Program-made: the position numbers and the translations under genes
Notes under the pieces: generated by a model
Told to the model about the DNA's origin: nothing
The model's database searches: none
What the model saw: only the letters and a program-made list of their open reading frames with translations
Assembly: GCF_030407495.1 (NCBI RefSeq)
Contig: NZ_JASDDG010000005.1
Location: 1 to 64,000, forward strand
From: Arthrobacter sp. APC 3897
Lineage (GTDB): Bacteria > Actinomycetota > Actinomycetes > Actinomycetales > Micrococcaceae
Direction: 5' to 3'
Length of the DNA: 64,000 bases
Shown: in pieces, positions 1-7,861 of the stretch
How the letters are laid out: every line of letters starts with the position of its first letter
Numbering within the stretch: the stretch's first letter is position 1

Positions 1-128
1 GCGCTGACAGCTGGCACGGGCTCTCTTTCGTTCGACTAGTTATGTCAACTAAGCGTCCGGAAGAAATATTCCCGTCCCGGCATGGGGTTTTTCGGCACCA
101 CCCCCTGACACCGCGATTTATCCCCGCT

Positions 129-134
129 TACGAT
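129..134 (+). promoter_or_regulatory. -10 hexamer of a leaderless promoter (DUF6221 gene)
   Basis: TACGAT lies exactly seven bases before the ATG at 142 and no Shine-Dalgarno sequence is present. The same spacing recurs before many other SD-less starts in this window. It decides the start at 142 rather than the ATG at 136. Confidence 0.45.
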
Positions 135-141
135 CATGGGC

Positions 142-477
142 ATGGACATGGACATCGTGGATTTCCTGTTGACCCGCTTCCAGGACGACGCCGCGGAGTC
201 CCGGAAGCTTCTGACGGCGAGGGGCGTTGCTCCGTCTGACCGCTGGTACGAGGAGCGGCTGCTGCGCGAGTGCGAAGCCAAACTCATGCTGATCGACATC
301 ATCGGCGGTGCCCGGCGCAATGCCTTGGCACGGATGCTCCTGGACCCCGACGGCCAGGGCAAACTGTTCGCCGATGAACTGGAATGGACCACGCTGGCGC
401 TGGCCTCCATGGCTGCCGGCTACCAGGACCATCCCGATTATCAGGACGTCTGGCGGCTCACCGGAAAACGCGGCTGA
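142..477 (+). CDS. DUF6221 family protein
   Basis: This encodes a small acidic protein of 111 residues with no signal peptide or membrane segment. The opening (MDMDIVDFLLTRFQDD), the central RWYEERLLRECEAK helix and the closing part resemble DUF6221, an actinobacterial family of unknown function; I recognise the family by pattern only. Three in-frame ATG codons (136, 142, 148) lie in a short CATGGA repeat. I chose 142 because a TACGAT -10 element sits seven bases upstream and there is no ribosome binding site. The malQ gene follows 58 bases downstream on the same strand with its own promoter signature. Confidence 0.7.
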   Translation: MDMDIVDFLLTRFQDDAAESRKLLTARGVAPSDRWYEERLLRECEAKLMLIDIIGGARRNALARMLLDPDGQGKLFADELEWTTLALASMAAGYQDHPDYQDVWRLTGKRG

Positions 478-522
478 GGGTAGCCGATTCCGTCCGGCTG
501 GGCGAAGGCAGCCCGGGACGCT

Positions 523-528
523 TAGATT
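523..528 (+). promoter_or_regulatory. -10 hexamer of a leaderless promoter (malQ)
   Basis: TAGATT is followed by seven bases and then the malQ ATG at 536. No SD sequence precedes the start, so transcription probably begins at or next to the start codon. I see no clear -35 box. Confidence 0.45.
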
Positions 529-535
529 GGCTGAC

Positions 536-2689
536 ATGACTGAAGCGAATATCACAGGCGACCCGGCCGGAGAGACCGAACTCCTGCAGGAGCTCGCCGA
601 ACATCATCAGATAGCAACCACGTTCAACGGCTGGGATGGAACCCGCCGTGAGGTTGCCAGCGAGACACTGAAGAAAATCCTGGGTGCGTTGGGGGTAGCC
701 ACGGAAACGGCGGCGGACCTGACACAGTCACTGGCTTCGGCACGCCTGCAGGGGTGGTACCAAACGCTGCCGGGCGCCGTCGTCGTGCGCGAACACCGCA
801 GCCGAACCGTCCCCGTCCATTTGCCCGCCGGAGTGCACGCGGACGTCCGGATCGTGCTGGAGGACGGAAGCCGGCGCGGGCTGGAATGGCCGGCAGTGCC
901 CGGCGAGGAGCTGGAGATTGACGGGATCCTGACCGGCCGCACCCTGATTCCGCTCCCGGAGGACCTCCCGCTGGGCTGGCACCGGCTCGAAGTGGCGGCG
1001 GGTGAGCGGCAGGCCGGCGCCGTTCTGGTGGTCACGCCGGAACGGCTGACGACAACCGCCGGCCTTGACCGCCGCCGGGCCTGGGGGCTCATGGCCCAGC
1101 TCTATTCGGTGCGTTCCTCCCGGTCCTGGGGCATTGGAGACCTGGGCGATCTCGCGGATCTCGCGGCACTCTCCGGCGGACGCCACGGCGCCGGCTTCCT
1201 CCTGACCAACCCGCTGCATGCGGCGGAACCGGTCCCGCCGGTGGAACCCTCGCCGTATCTGCCCACCACGCGCCGATTCTTCAACCCGCTCTACATCCGG
1301 GTTGAGGACATTCCCGAGTACGGCTATCTGCCGGGAGCAGACCGTGCCCGGGTTGAAGAAGCCGCCCGGTCCCTCGAGGCGGCCAACCATTCTGCCGAGA
1401 AGCTGGACCGCAACGCCACCTACGCCGCCAAACTCGCGGCGCTGGAGCTGATCTTTTCCGTACCCCGAAGCATCGCGCGGCAGCAGCAGTTTGAGCGTTT
1501 CTGCACGTTGGAGGGCAAAGGGCTGCAGGATTTCGCCCTCTGGTGCGCACTGTCCGAGAAGCTGCCGGCGGATGATCCCCAGTGGCAGCAGATCAACGGT
1601 CCGGACAGCGGGTGGGTCCGGGAGCACCGCTCCGCTTTCACCGAGCGCATCCGGTTCCATCAGTGGCTGCAGTGGATCTGCGACCAGCAGCTGGAAACAG
1701 CCCAGACAGCCGCCCGGAGCGCCGGCATGGACATTGGCATTGTGCATGACCTGGCCGTGGGCGTGCACCCCGCCGGGGCCGATGCCTGGATGCTTCGCCC
1801 GGTCCTGGCCCCCGGAGTTTCAGTGGGCGCCCCGCCGGACATGTTCAACCAGCAGGGCCAGGACTGGAGCCAGCCGCCGTGGCATCCCCGGCGGCTCGCG
1901 GACGCGGGCTACCTTCCCTACCGGGACATGCTGCGCACCATCCTCCGCCACGCAGGAGGCATACGGGTTGACCACATCCTGGGCCTGTTCCGCCTGTGGT
2001 GGATCCCGCAGGGATCGGGGCCCGGCGAGGGAGCATACGTGCACTTTGACCACGAGGCACTGATCGGGATTCTGGTCCTGGAAGCACAGCGTGCCGGTGC
2101 TGTGGTGATCGGCGAGGACCTGGGGGTCTTTGAGCCCTGGGTGCAGGAATACCTCGCCGAGCGCGGCGTGCTCGGCACTTCCATCCTGTGGTTTGAGCAC
2201 GGCGACGCCGGACCCCGCCACCCGGAGCAGTACCGGAAGGGCGCCCTGACGTCAGTGAACACTCATGACCTCCCGCCCACGGCCGGTTACCTTGCCGGAG
2301 AGCACGTGGACCTGAGGGAGTCGCTGGGGCTTTTGAGCCGTCCGGTGGAGGAGGAGCGGGCAGCGGATGCCGCGGCCCAGGAATCCGTGCTGGCGCTGGT
2401 CCGCAGCGCCGGGCTGCTGCCTCAAGGAGCCAGCGGCACGGATAACGTCCAGCAGACCGTGGAGGCGCTCCACTCCTTCATTCTGCAGTCCCCCTCCGTG
2501 CTCATCGGCGTCGCACTCGCTGATGCCGTGGGGGAGCGGCGCACCCAAAACCAGCCCGGCACCGGGGATGAGTATCCCAATTGGCGCATTCCGCTGTGCG
2601 GCCCGGACGGCAAAGCAGTCCTGCTCGATGACCTGCCATCCAACGAGCGCTTCAACTCGCTGGCGGACCTGCTCAGGGACGCGATCTGA
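536..2689 (+). CDS. malQ: 4-alpha-glucanotransferase (amylomaltase)
   Basis: This is a cytoplasmic GH77 enzyme that transfers alpha-1,4-glucan segments between maltodextrins, releasing glucose. It has 717 residues, the normal length for actinobacterial MalQ. The N-terminal 150 or so residues form the extra beta-rich region seen in these long forms. The catalytic barrel carries the family signatures: DLAVGVHPAGADAW after D405, RVDH with nucleophile D479, GEDLG with acid/base E527, and NTHD with transition-state stabiliser D578. The open frame extends upstream to 308, but that part overlaps the DUF6221 gene and reads as non-coding; ATG 536 fits the leaderless pattern. A hairpin after the stop separates it from the convergent ABC permease. 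It has no glycogen neighbours here; glgC lies 44 kb away. Confidence 0.95.
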   Translation: MTEANITGDPAGETELLQELAEHHQIATTFNGWDGTRREVASETLKKILGALGVATETAADLTQSLASARLQGWYQTLPGAVVVREHRSRTVPVHLPAGVHADVRIVLEDGSRRGLEWPAVPGEELEIDGILTGRTLIPLPEDLPLGWHRLEVAAGERQAGAVLVVTPERLTTTAGLDRRRAWGLMAQLYSVRSSRSWGIGDLGDLADLAALSGGRHGAGFLLTNPLHAAEPVPPVEPSPYLPTTRRFFNPLYIRVEDIPEYGYLPGADRARVEEAARSLEAANHSAEKLDRNATYAAKLAALELIFSVPRSIARQQQFERFCTLEGKGLQDFALWCALSEKLPADDPQWQQINGPDSGWVREHRSAFTERIRFHQWLQWICDQQLETAQTAARSAGMDIGIVHDLAVGVHPAGADAWMLRPVLAPGVSVGAPPDMFNQQGQDWSQPPWHPRRLADAGYLPYRDMLRTILRHAGGIRVDHILGLFRLWWIPQGSGPGEGAYVHFDHEALIGILVLEAQRAGAVVIGEDLGVFEPWVQEYLAERGVLGTSILWFEHGDAGPRHPEQYRKGALTSVNTHDLPPTAGYLAGEHVDLRESLGLLSRPVEEERAADAAAQESVLALVRSAGLLPQGASGTDNVQQTVEALHSFILQSPSVLIGVALADAVGERRTQNQPGTGDEYPNWRIPLCGPDGKAVLLDDLPSNERFNSLADLLRDAI

Positions 2690-2726
2690 CCCGGCCGCGA
2701 TAACCGGTTGTCTCCGGGAAGCCCAT

Positions 2727-2764
2727 GACGGCCGAAGAGGTGAAGACATGCCTCTTCGGCCGTC
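2727..2764. terminator. Bidirectional hairpin terminator between malQ and the ABC permease
   Basis: A perfect 14-bp stem (GACGGCCGAAGAGG and its complement) encloses a 10-base loop between two convergent genes. There is no long T tract on either side, so termination strength is uncertain. Confidence 0.65.
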
Positions 2765-2784
2765 CGGCCTTCAGTGCCGAAAAA

Positions 2785-3993
2785 TTAGGACTCCAGCTTC
2801 ATAGCCTTGCGAAGGGTCAGTGCGCTGCCGCTCTGCATCACGGCCCGGCGGTAGATCTTCTCGCCGAAGCGCAGCAGGGCGTAGGCGGCGGCCAGGGCGA
2901 TCGCCAGCGACAGGAAGGTTTCCCACAGCGGCACCTCCCCGTTGAGCATCCGCACCGGCATGGCCACGGTGGAGATCACCGGAACGTAGGATGCGGCGAC
3001 CAGCAGCTGTCCCTTGGCGAACAGGCCGGCAAAGAGGGCCACGATGATGATGGTGAGCACCGGTCCGGAGCTGTTGTTCAGGTCCTCGGACCGGGAGGCC
3101 ATGGAGCCGATCATGGCCCAGAGGGACGCGAGGATCAGGAAGCCGGCCAGGAAGAACACGAGGAACCAGCCTGAGGCCGGAATGATGGTCCCCGCCAGTT
3201 CCGCGGTGTCGGTGAAGGTCAGGGCAAGCAGTGCGGCTCCGGCATAGAGGGCCAGCTGGATCATGGCCAGAACGGTGTTGCCGGCCACCTTTCCGTAGAG
3301 CAGCTGCCGGATCGGAATGGCCGTGGCGAGGATCTCCACCACCCGGTTCTGCTTCTCCTCCAGAACCGAGGTGGCGATGGCCATGCCGAAGATGATGGCG
3401 GCCATGTAAAAAAGGAACCCAAACACGAATCCCGTGAACTGGGCAACAAACTGGTTCTCGGCACTGCCGTTCAGCAGGTCGGTTTGAAATTCGCTGCCCG
3501 CCAGCAGAGCTTCCGCCGTGGTCCCGGCATAACCGGCATTGATCTCCAGGGTGTACGCGCGCATGGCGTCGGCGATGCCCGCCTGCAGGCCGCTTGAGAG
3601 TTCCTCGTTGCCGATCAGCGTCCAGCCGTCGTAGGCCACCAGGAGCGCGGCGTCGGCTTCCCCTGAACGGACCAGTTCCTTGGCCTGCTCGGGGGAATCC
3701 GCTGTGACCGCTTCAAAACTTGTGGTGCCGCCGTCTGCCCGGCCTGCCTCATTGGCAGTCTCCACGATTTCCCTGGCAGGATTTTCGAGGGCGGTGCTCT
3801 GCATTTCGGTCACCGCCACTTTGTACTCGTCGGCACGGGTGCTCATGTAGGCGTTAAAGAGCACGGTGCCCACAATCAGGACCAGGGTGACGAGCGTTGA
3901 GATCAGGTAGCTGCGGTCGCGGGCCTTGACCATGACCTCGCGGAGGGTGACGATCGCCCAGGGCGGAGTGGGACGGGAAACGGTGGTGCTCAT
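2785..3993 (-). CDS. ABC-2 type transporter permease (NatB-like)
   Basis: This is the membrane subunit of an ABC exporter, 402 residues. It shows the ABC-2/NatB layout: one membrane segment near residues 30-50, a large extracytoplasmic domain to about residue 180, then a cluster of five or six hydrophobic segments to residue 380. The loop containing VLEEKQNRVVEIL is the typical conserved cytoplasmic helix of this family, known to couple to the ATPase. Its ATG overlaps the stop codon of the ATPase gene by four bases (ATGA), so the two are translationally coupled. The substrate cannot be read from sequence; sodium, drugs or peptides are all possible in this family. The adjacent two-component system probably regulates it. 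Confidence 0.88.
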   Translation of the reverse strand: MSTTVSRPTPPWAIVTLREVMVKARDRSYLISTLVTLVLIVGTVLFNAYMSTRADEYKVAVTEMQSTALENPAREIVETANEAGRADGGTTSFEAVTADSPEQAKELVRSGEADAALLVAYDGWTLIGNEELSSGLQAGIADAMRAYTLEINAGYAGTTAEALLAGSEFQTDLLNGSAENQFVAQFTGFVFGFLFYMAAIIFGMAIATSVLEEKQNRVVEILATAIPIRQLLYGKVAGNTVLAMIQLALYAGAALLALTFTDTAELAGTIIPASGWFLVFFLAGFLILASLWAMIGSMASRSEDLNNSSGPVLTIIIVALFAGLFAKGQLLVAASYVPVISTVAMPVRMLNGEVPLWETFLSLAIALAAAYALLRFGEKIYRRAVMQSGSALTLRKAMKLES

Positions 3994-4874
3994 ACTGCGG
4001 TCACCTCACGGTAGATTTCGCTAAGGGACGGACGGATGGGGGCGAACTCCTCGACGGAGCCGCGGGTGAGCGCGGTTGCCAGCAGCCGCTGCCGGGCACC
4101 GTCGTCGTCGAATTCCAGGACAGCGGTGGGACCGGCAACGTCCAGGACGCGCACGCCCGGCTCATCCCGAACCCAGCCGGCATCCGGAGAGACGGTAATC
4201 CGGTGCCGGTTGACGGCGCGGGCCCGCAGGTCATCGCCCGAGCCGGAGGCCACCACCCGGCCCTGCTGCAGGACCACCATGCTGTCGCAGAGCCGGTCCA
4301 CCAGGTCCAGCTGATGGCTGGAAAAAAGAACGGGAACTCCGGCGGACGTGCGTTCACGCAGCAGTTCCACCATGGAGTCCACGGCCACCGGATCCAAGCC
4401 GGAGAAGGGCTCGTCCAGGATCAGCACACTTGGCTTGTGCAGCAGGGAGGCTGCGATCTGCACCCGCTGCTGGTTGCCCAGAGACAGGGACTCAAGCTTG
4501 TCCTTGGTCCGGTCGCCCAGCCCGAACCTTTCCAGCAGGTCCAGCGCACCCTTGCGGGCCTGCAACTGGCTCATGCGGTGCAGCTGACCAAGGTAGACCA
4601 GCTGATCGAGGATGGGCTGCTTGGGGTAGAGACCGCGTTCCTCGGGCATGTACCCGAAGGTGGAGCGGGCCAGAGCAGTCAGCGGGGCGCCGTCGAGCAG
4701 CACCTCGCCCGAGGTTGCACTCAGGACCCCCATGATCATCCGCATCGTGGTGGTCTTCCCGGCGCCGTTGGCGCCGACAAAGCCGGTCATTTGGCCGGAC
4801 GGAACATCAAAACTGACGTTGTCGACCGCCACTTTGTCCCCGAATGTTCGGGTCAGGTTGCAAACCTGCAGCAT
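3990..4874 (-). CDS. ABC transporter ATP-binding protein (NatA-like)
   Basis: This is the ATPase partner of the ABC-2 permease, 294 residues. Visible motifs are Walker A GANGAGKTTT (about residues 34-43), the Q-loop region GYMPEERGLYPKQ, the signature LSLGNQQRVQ, Walker B VLILDEPFSGLD and the switch histidine in FSSHQLD. The YMPEERGLY stretch is typical of the NatA/ABC-2 subfamily. The C-terminal 80 residues form the extra domain seen in this group. A strong SD (AAAGGAG) precedes the ATG. It is followed with a four-base overlap by the permease and preceded by the response regulator, with a 110-base gap that could hold a promoter. Confidence 0.93.
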   Translation of the reverse strand: MLQVCNLTRTFGDKVAVDNVSFDVPSGQMTGFVGANGAGKTTTMRMIMGVLSATSGEVLLDGAPLTALARSTFGYMPEERGLYPKQPILDQLVYLGQLHRMSQLQARKGALDLLERFGLGDRTKDKLESLSLGNQQRVQIAASLLHKPSVLILDEPFSGLDPVAVDSMVELLRERTSAGVPVLFSSHQLDLVDRLCDSMVVLQQGRVVASGSGDDLRARAVNRHRITVSPDAGWVRDEPGVRVLDVAGPTAVLEFDDDGARQRLLATALTRGSVEEFAPIRPSLSEIYREVTAV

Positions 4875-4984
4875 GGTGGCTGCTCCTTTCCCGGGCGCGC
4901 CGGGCGTGATGGGGAATCTTGTCCCTTAACCCTAGAGGCGGCGGGAAGGCGGCGGATCGGCCGTGCGGGTGAACCGGCGCGGCC

Positions 4985-5734
4985 TCAGTTGGAGCTGCGG
5001 GCGGCAGACTCCGCGGGATTCTCCCCCGGAAGGATGAGGCCGCTTTCATAGGCGAACACCACCGCCTGCACCCGGTCGCGCACCTGGATCTTGGCCAGCA
5101 GGTTGGAGATGTGGGTCTTCACCGTGGCTTCAGCCAGGAACATCTCCCGGGCAATTTCAGCGTTGCTCCGGCCGGCGGCGATTTGGATGAGAACCTCGCG
5201 CTCGCGGGAGGTCAGGGAGTCGAGGAGCTTCTGCTGTTCCGCGGTGGCCGGAGCCGCCGGGGATGTTCCCGCGGCTTCCGTCCCTGTCCCGGCTCCTGCC
5301 TCGGACTCGAGCGAGCGGGCGAACCGCTCGATGACGCGGATGGTGACTTCCGGTGCCAGCAGCGCGTGGCCGCAGGCGACGGCGTGCACGGCCGCCACGA
5401 GGTCATCGGGATCCGCATTCTTCAGCAGGAAGCCGCTGGCTCCGGCCCGGATGGCATCGAAGAGATAATCCTCGCGTTCGAACGTGGTCAGGATGATGAC
5501 CTTGGCAGTGCCGGCCCGCACCACTCGCTCCGTGGCGCGGATTCCGTCCAGGACCGGCATCTGCACGTCCATCAGAATGACGTCCACCGGGTGCTCGGCG
5601 GCAAAGTCCACAGCCTCGGCGCCGTTGGCCACCTGGCCCACCACCTCGATCTCATCCTCGACGGAGAGCATCATGGCAAAGCCGGCCCGCACCAGGGCCT
5701 GGTCATCAGCGAGCAGTACGTGAATTGGTTTCAT
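4985..5734 (-). CDS. LuxR/NarL-family response regulator
   Basis: This is a DNA-binding response regulator of 249 residues. The receiver domain begins HVLLADDQALVRAGF with the acidic pair D10-D11 and the phospho-acceptor D56 in ILMDVQMP; the conserved Thr and Lys regions also appear (VIILTTF, FLLKNAD). A long Ala/Glu/Thr-rich linker leads to a C-terminal LuxR helix-turn-helix (LTSREREVLIQIAAG through EATVKTHISNLLAKI). I chose the ATG at 5734 because GGAG lies at the right distance; an in-frame ATG 12 bases upstream is less well placed. It follows the histidine kinase gene by 60 bases and precedes the ABC genes, which are its likely targets. Confidence 0.93.
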   Translation of the reverse strand: MKPIHVLLADDQALVRAGFAMMLSVEDEIEVVGQVANGAEAVDFAAEHPVDVILMDVQMPVLDGIRATERVVRAGTAKVIILTTFEREDYLFDAIRAGASGFLLKNADPDDLVAAVHAVACGHALLAPEVTIRVIERFARSLESEAGAGTGTEAAGTSPAAPATAEQQKLLDSLTSREREVLIQIAAGRSNAEIAREMFLAEATVKTHISNLLAKIQVRDRVQAVVFAYESGLILPGENPAESAARSSN

Positions 5735-5794
5735 GGTCTCCTTCATCCCCCCGTGCCACGAGCCTAGCGGGGTTTGCTCCGGCGGCAGGGAATC

Positions 5795-7189
5795 TCAACG
5801 CTGTGTGAAGCGGACGCGTACCCGCCACCCGCTGCCGGCCCGGGGTCCAATCTCCGCGGTTCCGCCGTGCAGCGCTGCCCGCTCCCGGATTCCCCGCAGA
5901 CCGAATCCGGAGCCGGGCTGTCCGCCCGTCCGGGGGAGGCCGTCGTCGACCGTTTCCACCTCAAGCCAGCGCACGCCGTCGGTTGAGCCGCTGCGCAGGG
6001 CGACGACGGCGGAACCGGCAGTAGAATGCCGGCGCACGTTGGCGAGGGATTCCTGGACAGTGCGGTAGACGGACAGGGCCAGCGGAGCCGCGACGTTCTC
6101 CAGCGCTCCCGGGGTGTCTTCGATCCGGGTGAAGGTCACCCGCAAACCGTTGGCGCCATGTTCGGCCACCAGCGCATCCAGGTCCGCAAGACCGGGTTCC
6201 GGGCGGCGGTGGGCGCTGTCCCCGGCGGGGTCCGCTTCGTCGCCGGCCCGCAGCACGCCCAGCAGGGAACGCATTTCCTGCACCGCCTCCCGGCTCGACT
6301 CCTCGATGGTTTGCAGGGCTCCTGCAGCCGTTTCGGGTTTCTTCTCCATCACCCGCCGGGCCGCCCCGGCGTGCACGCCGATGACCGCGATGTGGTGCGC
6401 GACGACGTCGTGCAGTTCCCGTGCGATCCGCAGCCTTTCGTTCACCACTGCCTGGTGTGCGAGCTCGGCGGACTGGGTGCGCAGCTGCACGGCCTGCTCG
6501 GCCAGACGCTCGCGCTGGTGCGCACTGCGCCAGGAGGTGAGCCCGAACAGGATGGCTCCGCCAAAAAAGGCGGCATTGATCAGGAATGAATAGACGGCAT
6601 ACGAGGCCAGCGGAGGCAGGAGACCGCCGTAGGTTTCATCGTCCTCCGGGGCGTTCTCTTTGAGGTTTTCGACGAAGGAGTCATAGGCGCTGGACATGGT
6701 GAACCCGAGGATCAGCCACAGTCCCATTGCCGCGATTACCGCCACCAGTGCCAGCCGGAGCAGCCGCCGGTCCCGCGCCCAGGCCACGCCGGAGTAGATG
6801 GAAGCAAAGTACGCAGCTTGAAAAGCGAGCTGGTTGCTGATGGCCGGCATATAGGTGCTCAGGAGAAAGAAAAGCGATGATGACACCAGCAGGACACTGA
6901 CCGGGAAACGGCGCCGAAGAGCCAGGGGCGCCACCATCAGCGCGAGCACCAGATGCTGGAGCCAGAACGGGCGGTCCTCCCCGCCCAAGGCACCGAATCC
7001 GCGGCTGGTTTCAAGCGCAAGGGCGGCAACCACAATGACGGCGGCGGTTCCGATGACGTCCCGCCGCATCTGATCCGGCGTAGGGGCCGGGCGTTCCCAG
7101 CCGTCGTCGTTCTTCTTTCGCAGCCGCTCCCGGATCCAACCGGGGCTTTGGGGCGGGGTGCTTTGGTCTATGGTCGCGCTCTCGATCAT
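5795..7189 (-). CDS. Sensor histidine kinase, HisKA_3 (NarL-partner) family
   Basis: This is a membrane sensor kinase of 464 residues that should phosphorylate the neighbouring regulator. The N-terminal half has about five or six hydrophobic segments (residues 40-210). The dimerisation helix carries the phospho-histidine in RELHDVVAHH, and the ATP-binding domain follows with QESLANVRRHS, EVETVDDGL and GFGLRGIRERAALHGG. The ATG at 7189 has no SD and lies inside the second copy of a 20-bp direct repeat. The TGA of a seven-codon micro-ORF overlaps this ATG by the ATGA pattern, so the kinase may be translated by coupling from a leaderless micro-ORF. An in-frame GTG at 7216 is an alternative start. 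Confidence 0.92.
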   Translation of the reverse strand: MIESATIDQSTPPQSPGWIRERLRKKNDDGWERPAPTPDQMRRDVIGTAAVIVVAALALETSRGFGALGGEDRPFWLQHLVLALMVAPLALRRRFPVSVLLVSSSLFFLLSTYMPAISNQLAFQAAYFASIYSGVAWARDRRLLRLALVAVIAAMGLWLILGFTMSSAYDSFVENLKENAPEDDETYGGLLPPLASYAVYSFLINAAFFGGAILFGLTSWRSAHQRERLAEQAVQLRTQSAELAHQAVVNERLRIARELHDVVAHHIAVIGVHAGAARRVMEKKPETAAGALQTIEESSREAVQEMRSLLGVLRAGDEADPAGDSAHRRPEPGLADLDALVAEHGANGLRVTFTRIEDTPGALENVAAPLALSVYRTVQESLANVRRHSTAGSAVVALRSGSTDGVRWLEVETVDDGLPRTGGQPGSGFGLRGIRERAALHGGTAEIGPRAGSGWRVRVRFTQR

Positions 7190-7221
7190 GGAACACAGTC
7201 TTCGATCATGGAGCACAGTCT
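7182..7221 (-). repeat. 20-bp tandem duplication covering promoter -10, leader and start codon of the histidine kinase
   Basis: Two head-to-tail 20-base units (7202-7221 and 7182-7201) differ at one base. On the minus strand the first gives TAGACT-N7-ATG and the second AAGACT-N7-ATG. The second ATG is the kinase start. Confidence 0.9.
7186..7209 (-). CDS. Putative leaderless micro-ORF (7 codons) coupled to the histidine kinase
   Basis: The frame from the first repeat ATG encodes MIEDCVP and stops at a TGA that overlaps the kinase ATG as ATGA. A TAGACT -10 element (7217-7222) lies seven bases upstream of the micro-ORF ATG. Whether it is translated is inference. It could be a by-product of the duplication. 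Confidence 0.35.
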   Translation of the reverse strand: MIEDCVP

Positions 7222-7222
7222 A
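7217..7222 (-). promoter_or_regulatory. -10 hexamer overlapping the stop codon of the lipoprotein gene
   Basis: TAGACT contains the TAG stop of the upstream gene as its first three bases and lies seven bases before the ATG at 7209. It would allow the kinase-regulator pair to be transcribed independently of the upstream genes. Confidence 0.4.
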
Positions 7223-7861
7223 GGGCGCGCCGGCCTGGGCTGGGTCAGCTTTCTCCGCATCGGAGTCATAGTACTTACTGCTGACACCGTAGTCGGGGTC
7301 CAGTTTTGAGCGGGTCATCCGATGGTTGTCGGGGTTCTTCAGGCACGGGCTGGTGATGACGACGCTCACGTTCCGGCTGCTGGTGAGCTCGGCATGGTCA
7401 TAGCGGGCGCTGAGTTGCAGATCCGCATTGTGGTAACGCATGACGTGGACATCGCCGTTGGTTTCCGGCTCGTTGCGCAACTCCTCATCCCGGACCCAAC
7501 CCACTGTTTCGAGATGGCTTTTCCACGCGTTCATGGCTCCCTGGGCGGATTCGTGATCCGCGTATCTGCCCACCAGCCATCCGAGGGCGCGGGTCCGGGT
7601 ATTCCAGTTGTGCTCCTGCAGGGGATCAAGGCACGATTCTTCCTTGAGCTGCTGGACGGCAAGCAGCGACCCTTCGCCGCTGAGCGTCAGCAGGTCCGGC
7701 AGGATGGTTTCCAGTTCGGGGAGCACTTCGGCAGCGGGGCGCGGGGATGGCTCGGACGGATCCGGTGTTTCGGCTTCTGACATGACGGTGCAGCCTCCCA
7801 GACTCAAGATCAACAGTGCGGCGGCAGTGAGCCGCTGCAGTTTCGGGGCACGTTCCTGCAT
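7220..7861 (-). CDS. Predicted lipoprotein of unknown function
   Basis: This 213-residue protein starts with a basic region and hydrophobic stretch ending in a lipobox (LSLGGC, cysteine near residue 23), so it should be a lipid-anchored cell-surface protein. After a Pro/Ser/Glu-rich linker comes a compact domain of about 150 residues with two cysteines (EESCLDP and SPCLKNP) and no motif I recognise. The ATG at 7861 overlaps the TGA of the hydrolase gene by one base, which argues for co-translation and against the longer upstream frame. It may be the surface partner of the hydrolase and DUF6507 proteins encoded just upstream. Confidence 0.75.
   Translation of the reverse strand: MQERAPKLQRLTAAALLILSLGGCTVMSEAETPDPSEPSPRPAAEVLPELETILPDLLTLSGEGSLLAVQQLKEESCLDPLQEHNWNTRTRALGWLVGRYADHESAQGAMNAWKSHLETVGWVRDEELRNEPETNGDVHVMRYHNADLQLSARYDHAELTSSRNVSVVITSPCLKNPDNHRMTRSKLDPDYGVSSKYYDSDAEKADPAQAGAP

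Noticed and set aside
42-239. Short open frame at the window start
   Set aside because: It overlaps the better-supported DUF6221 frame, is His/Arg/Pro-rich and has no SD.
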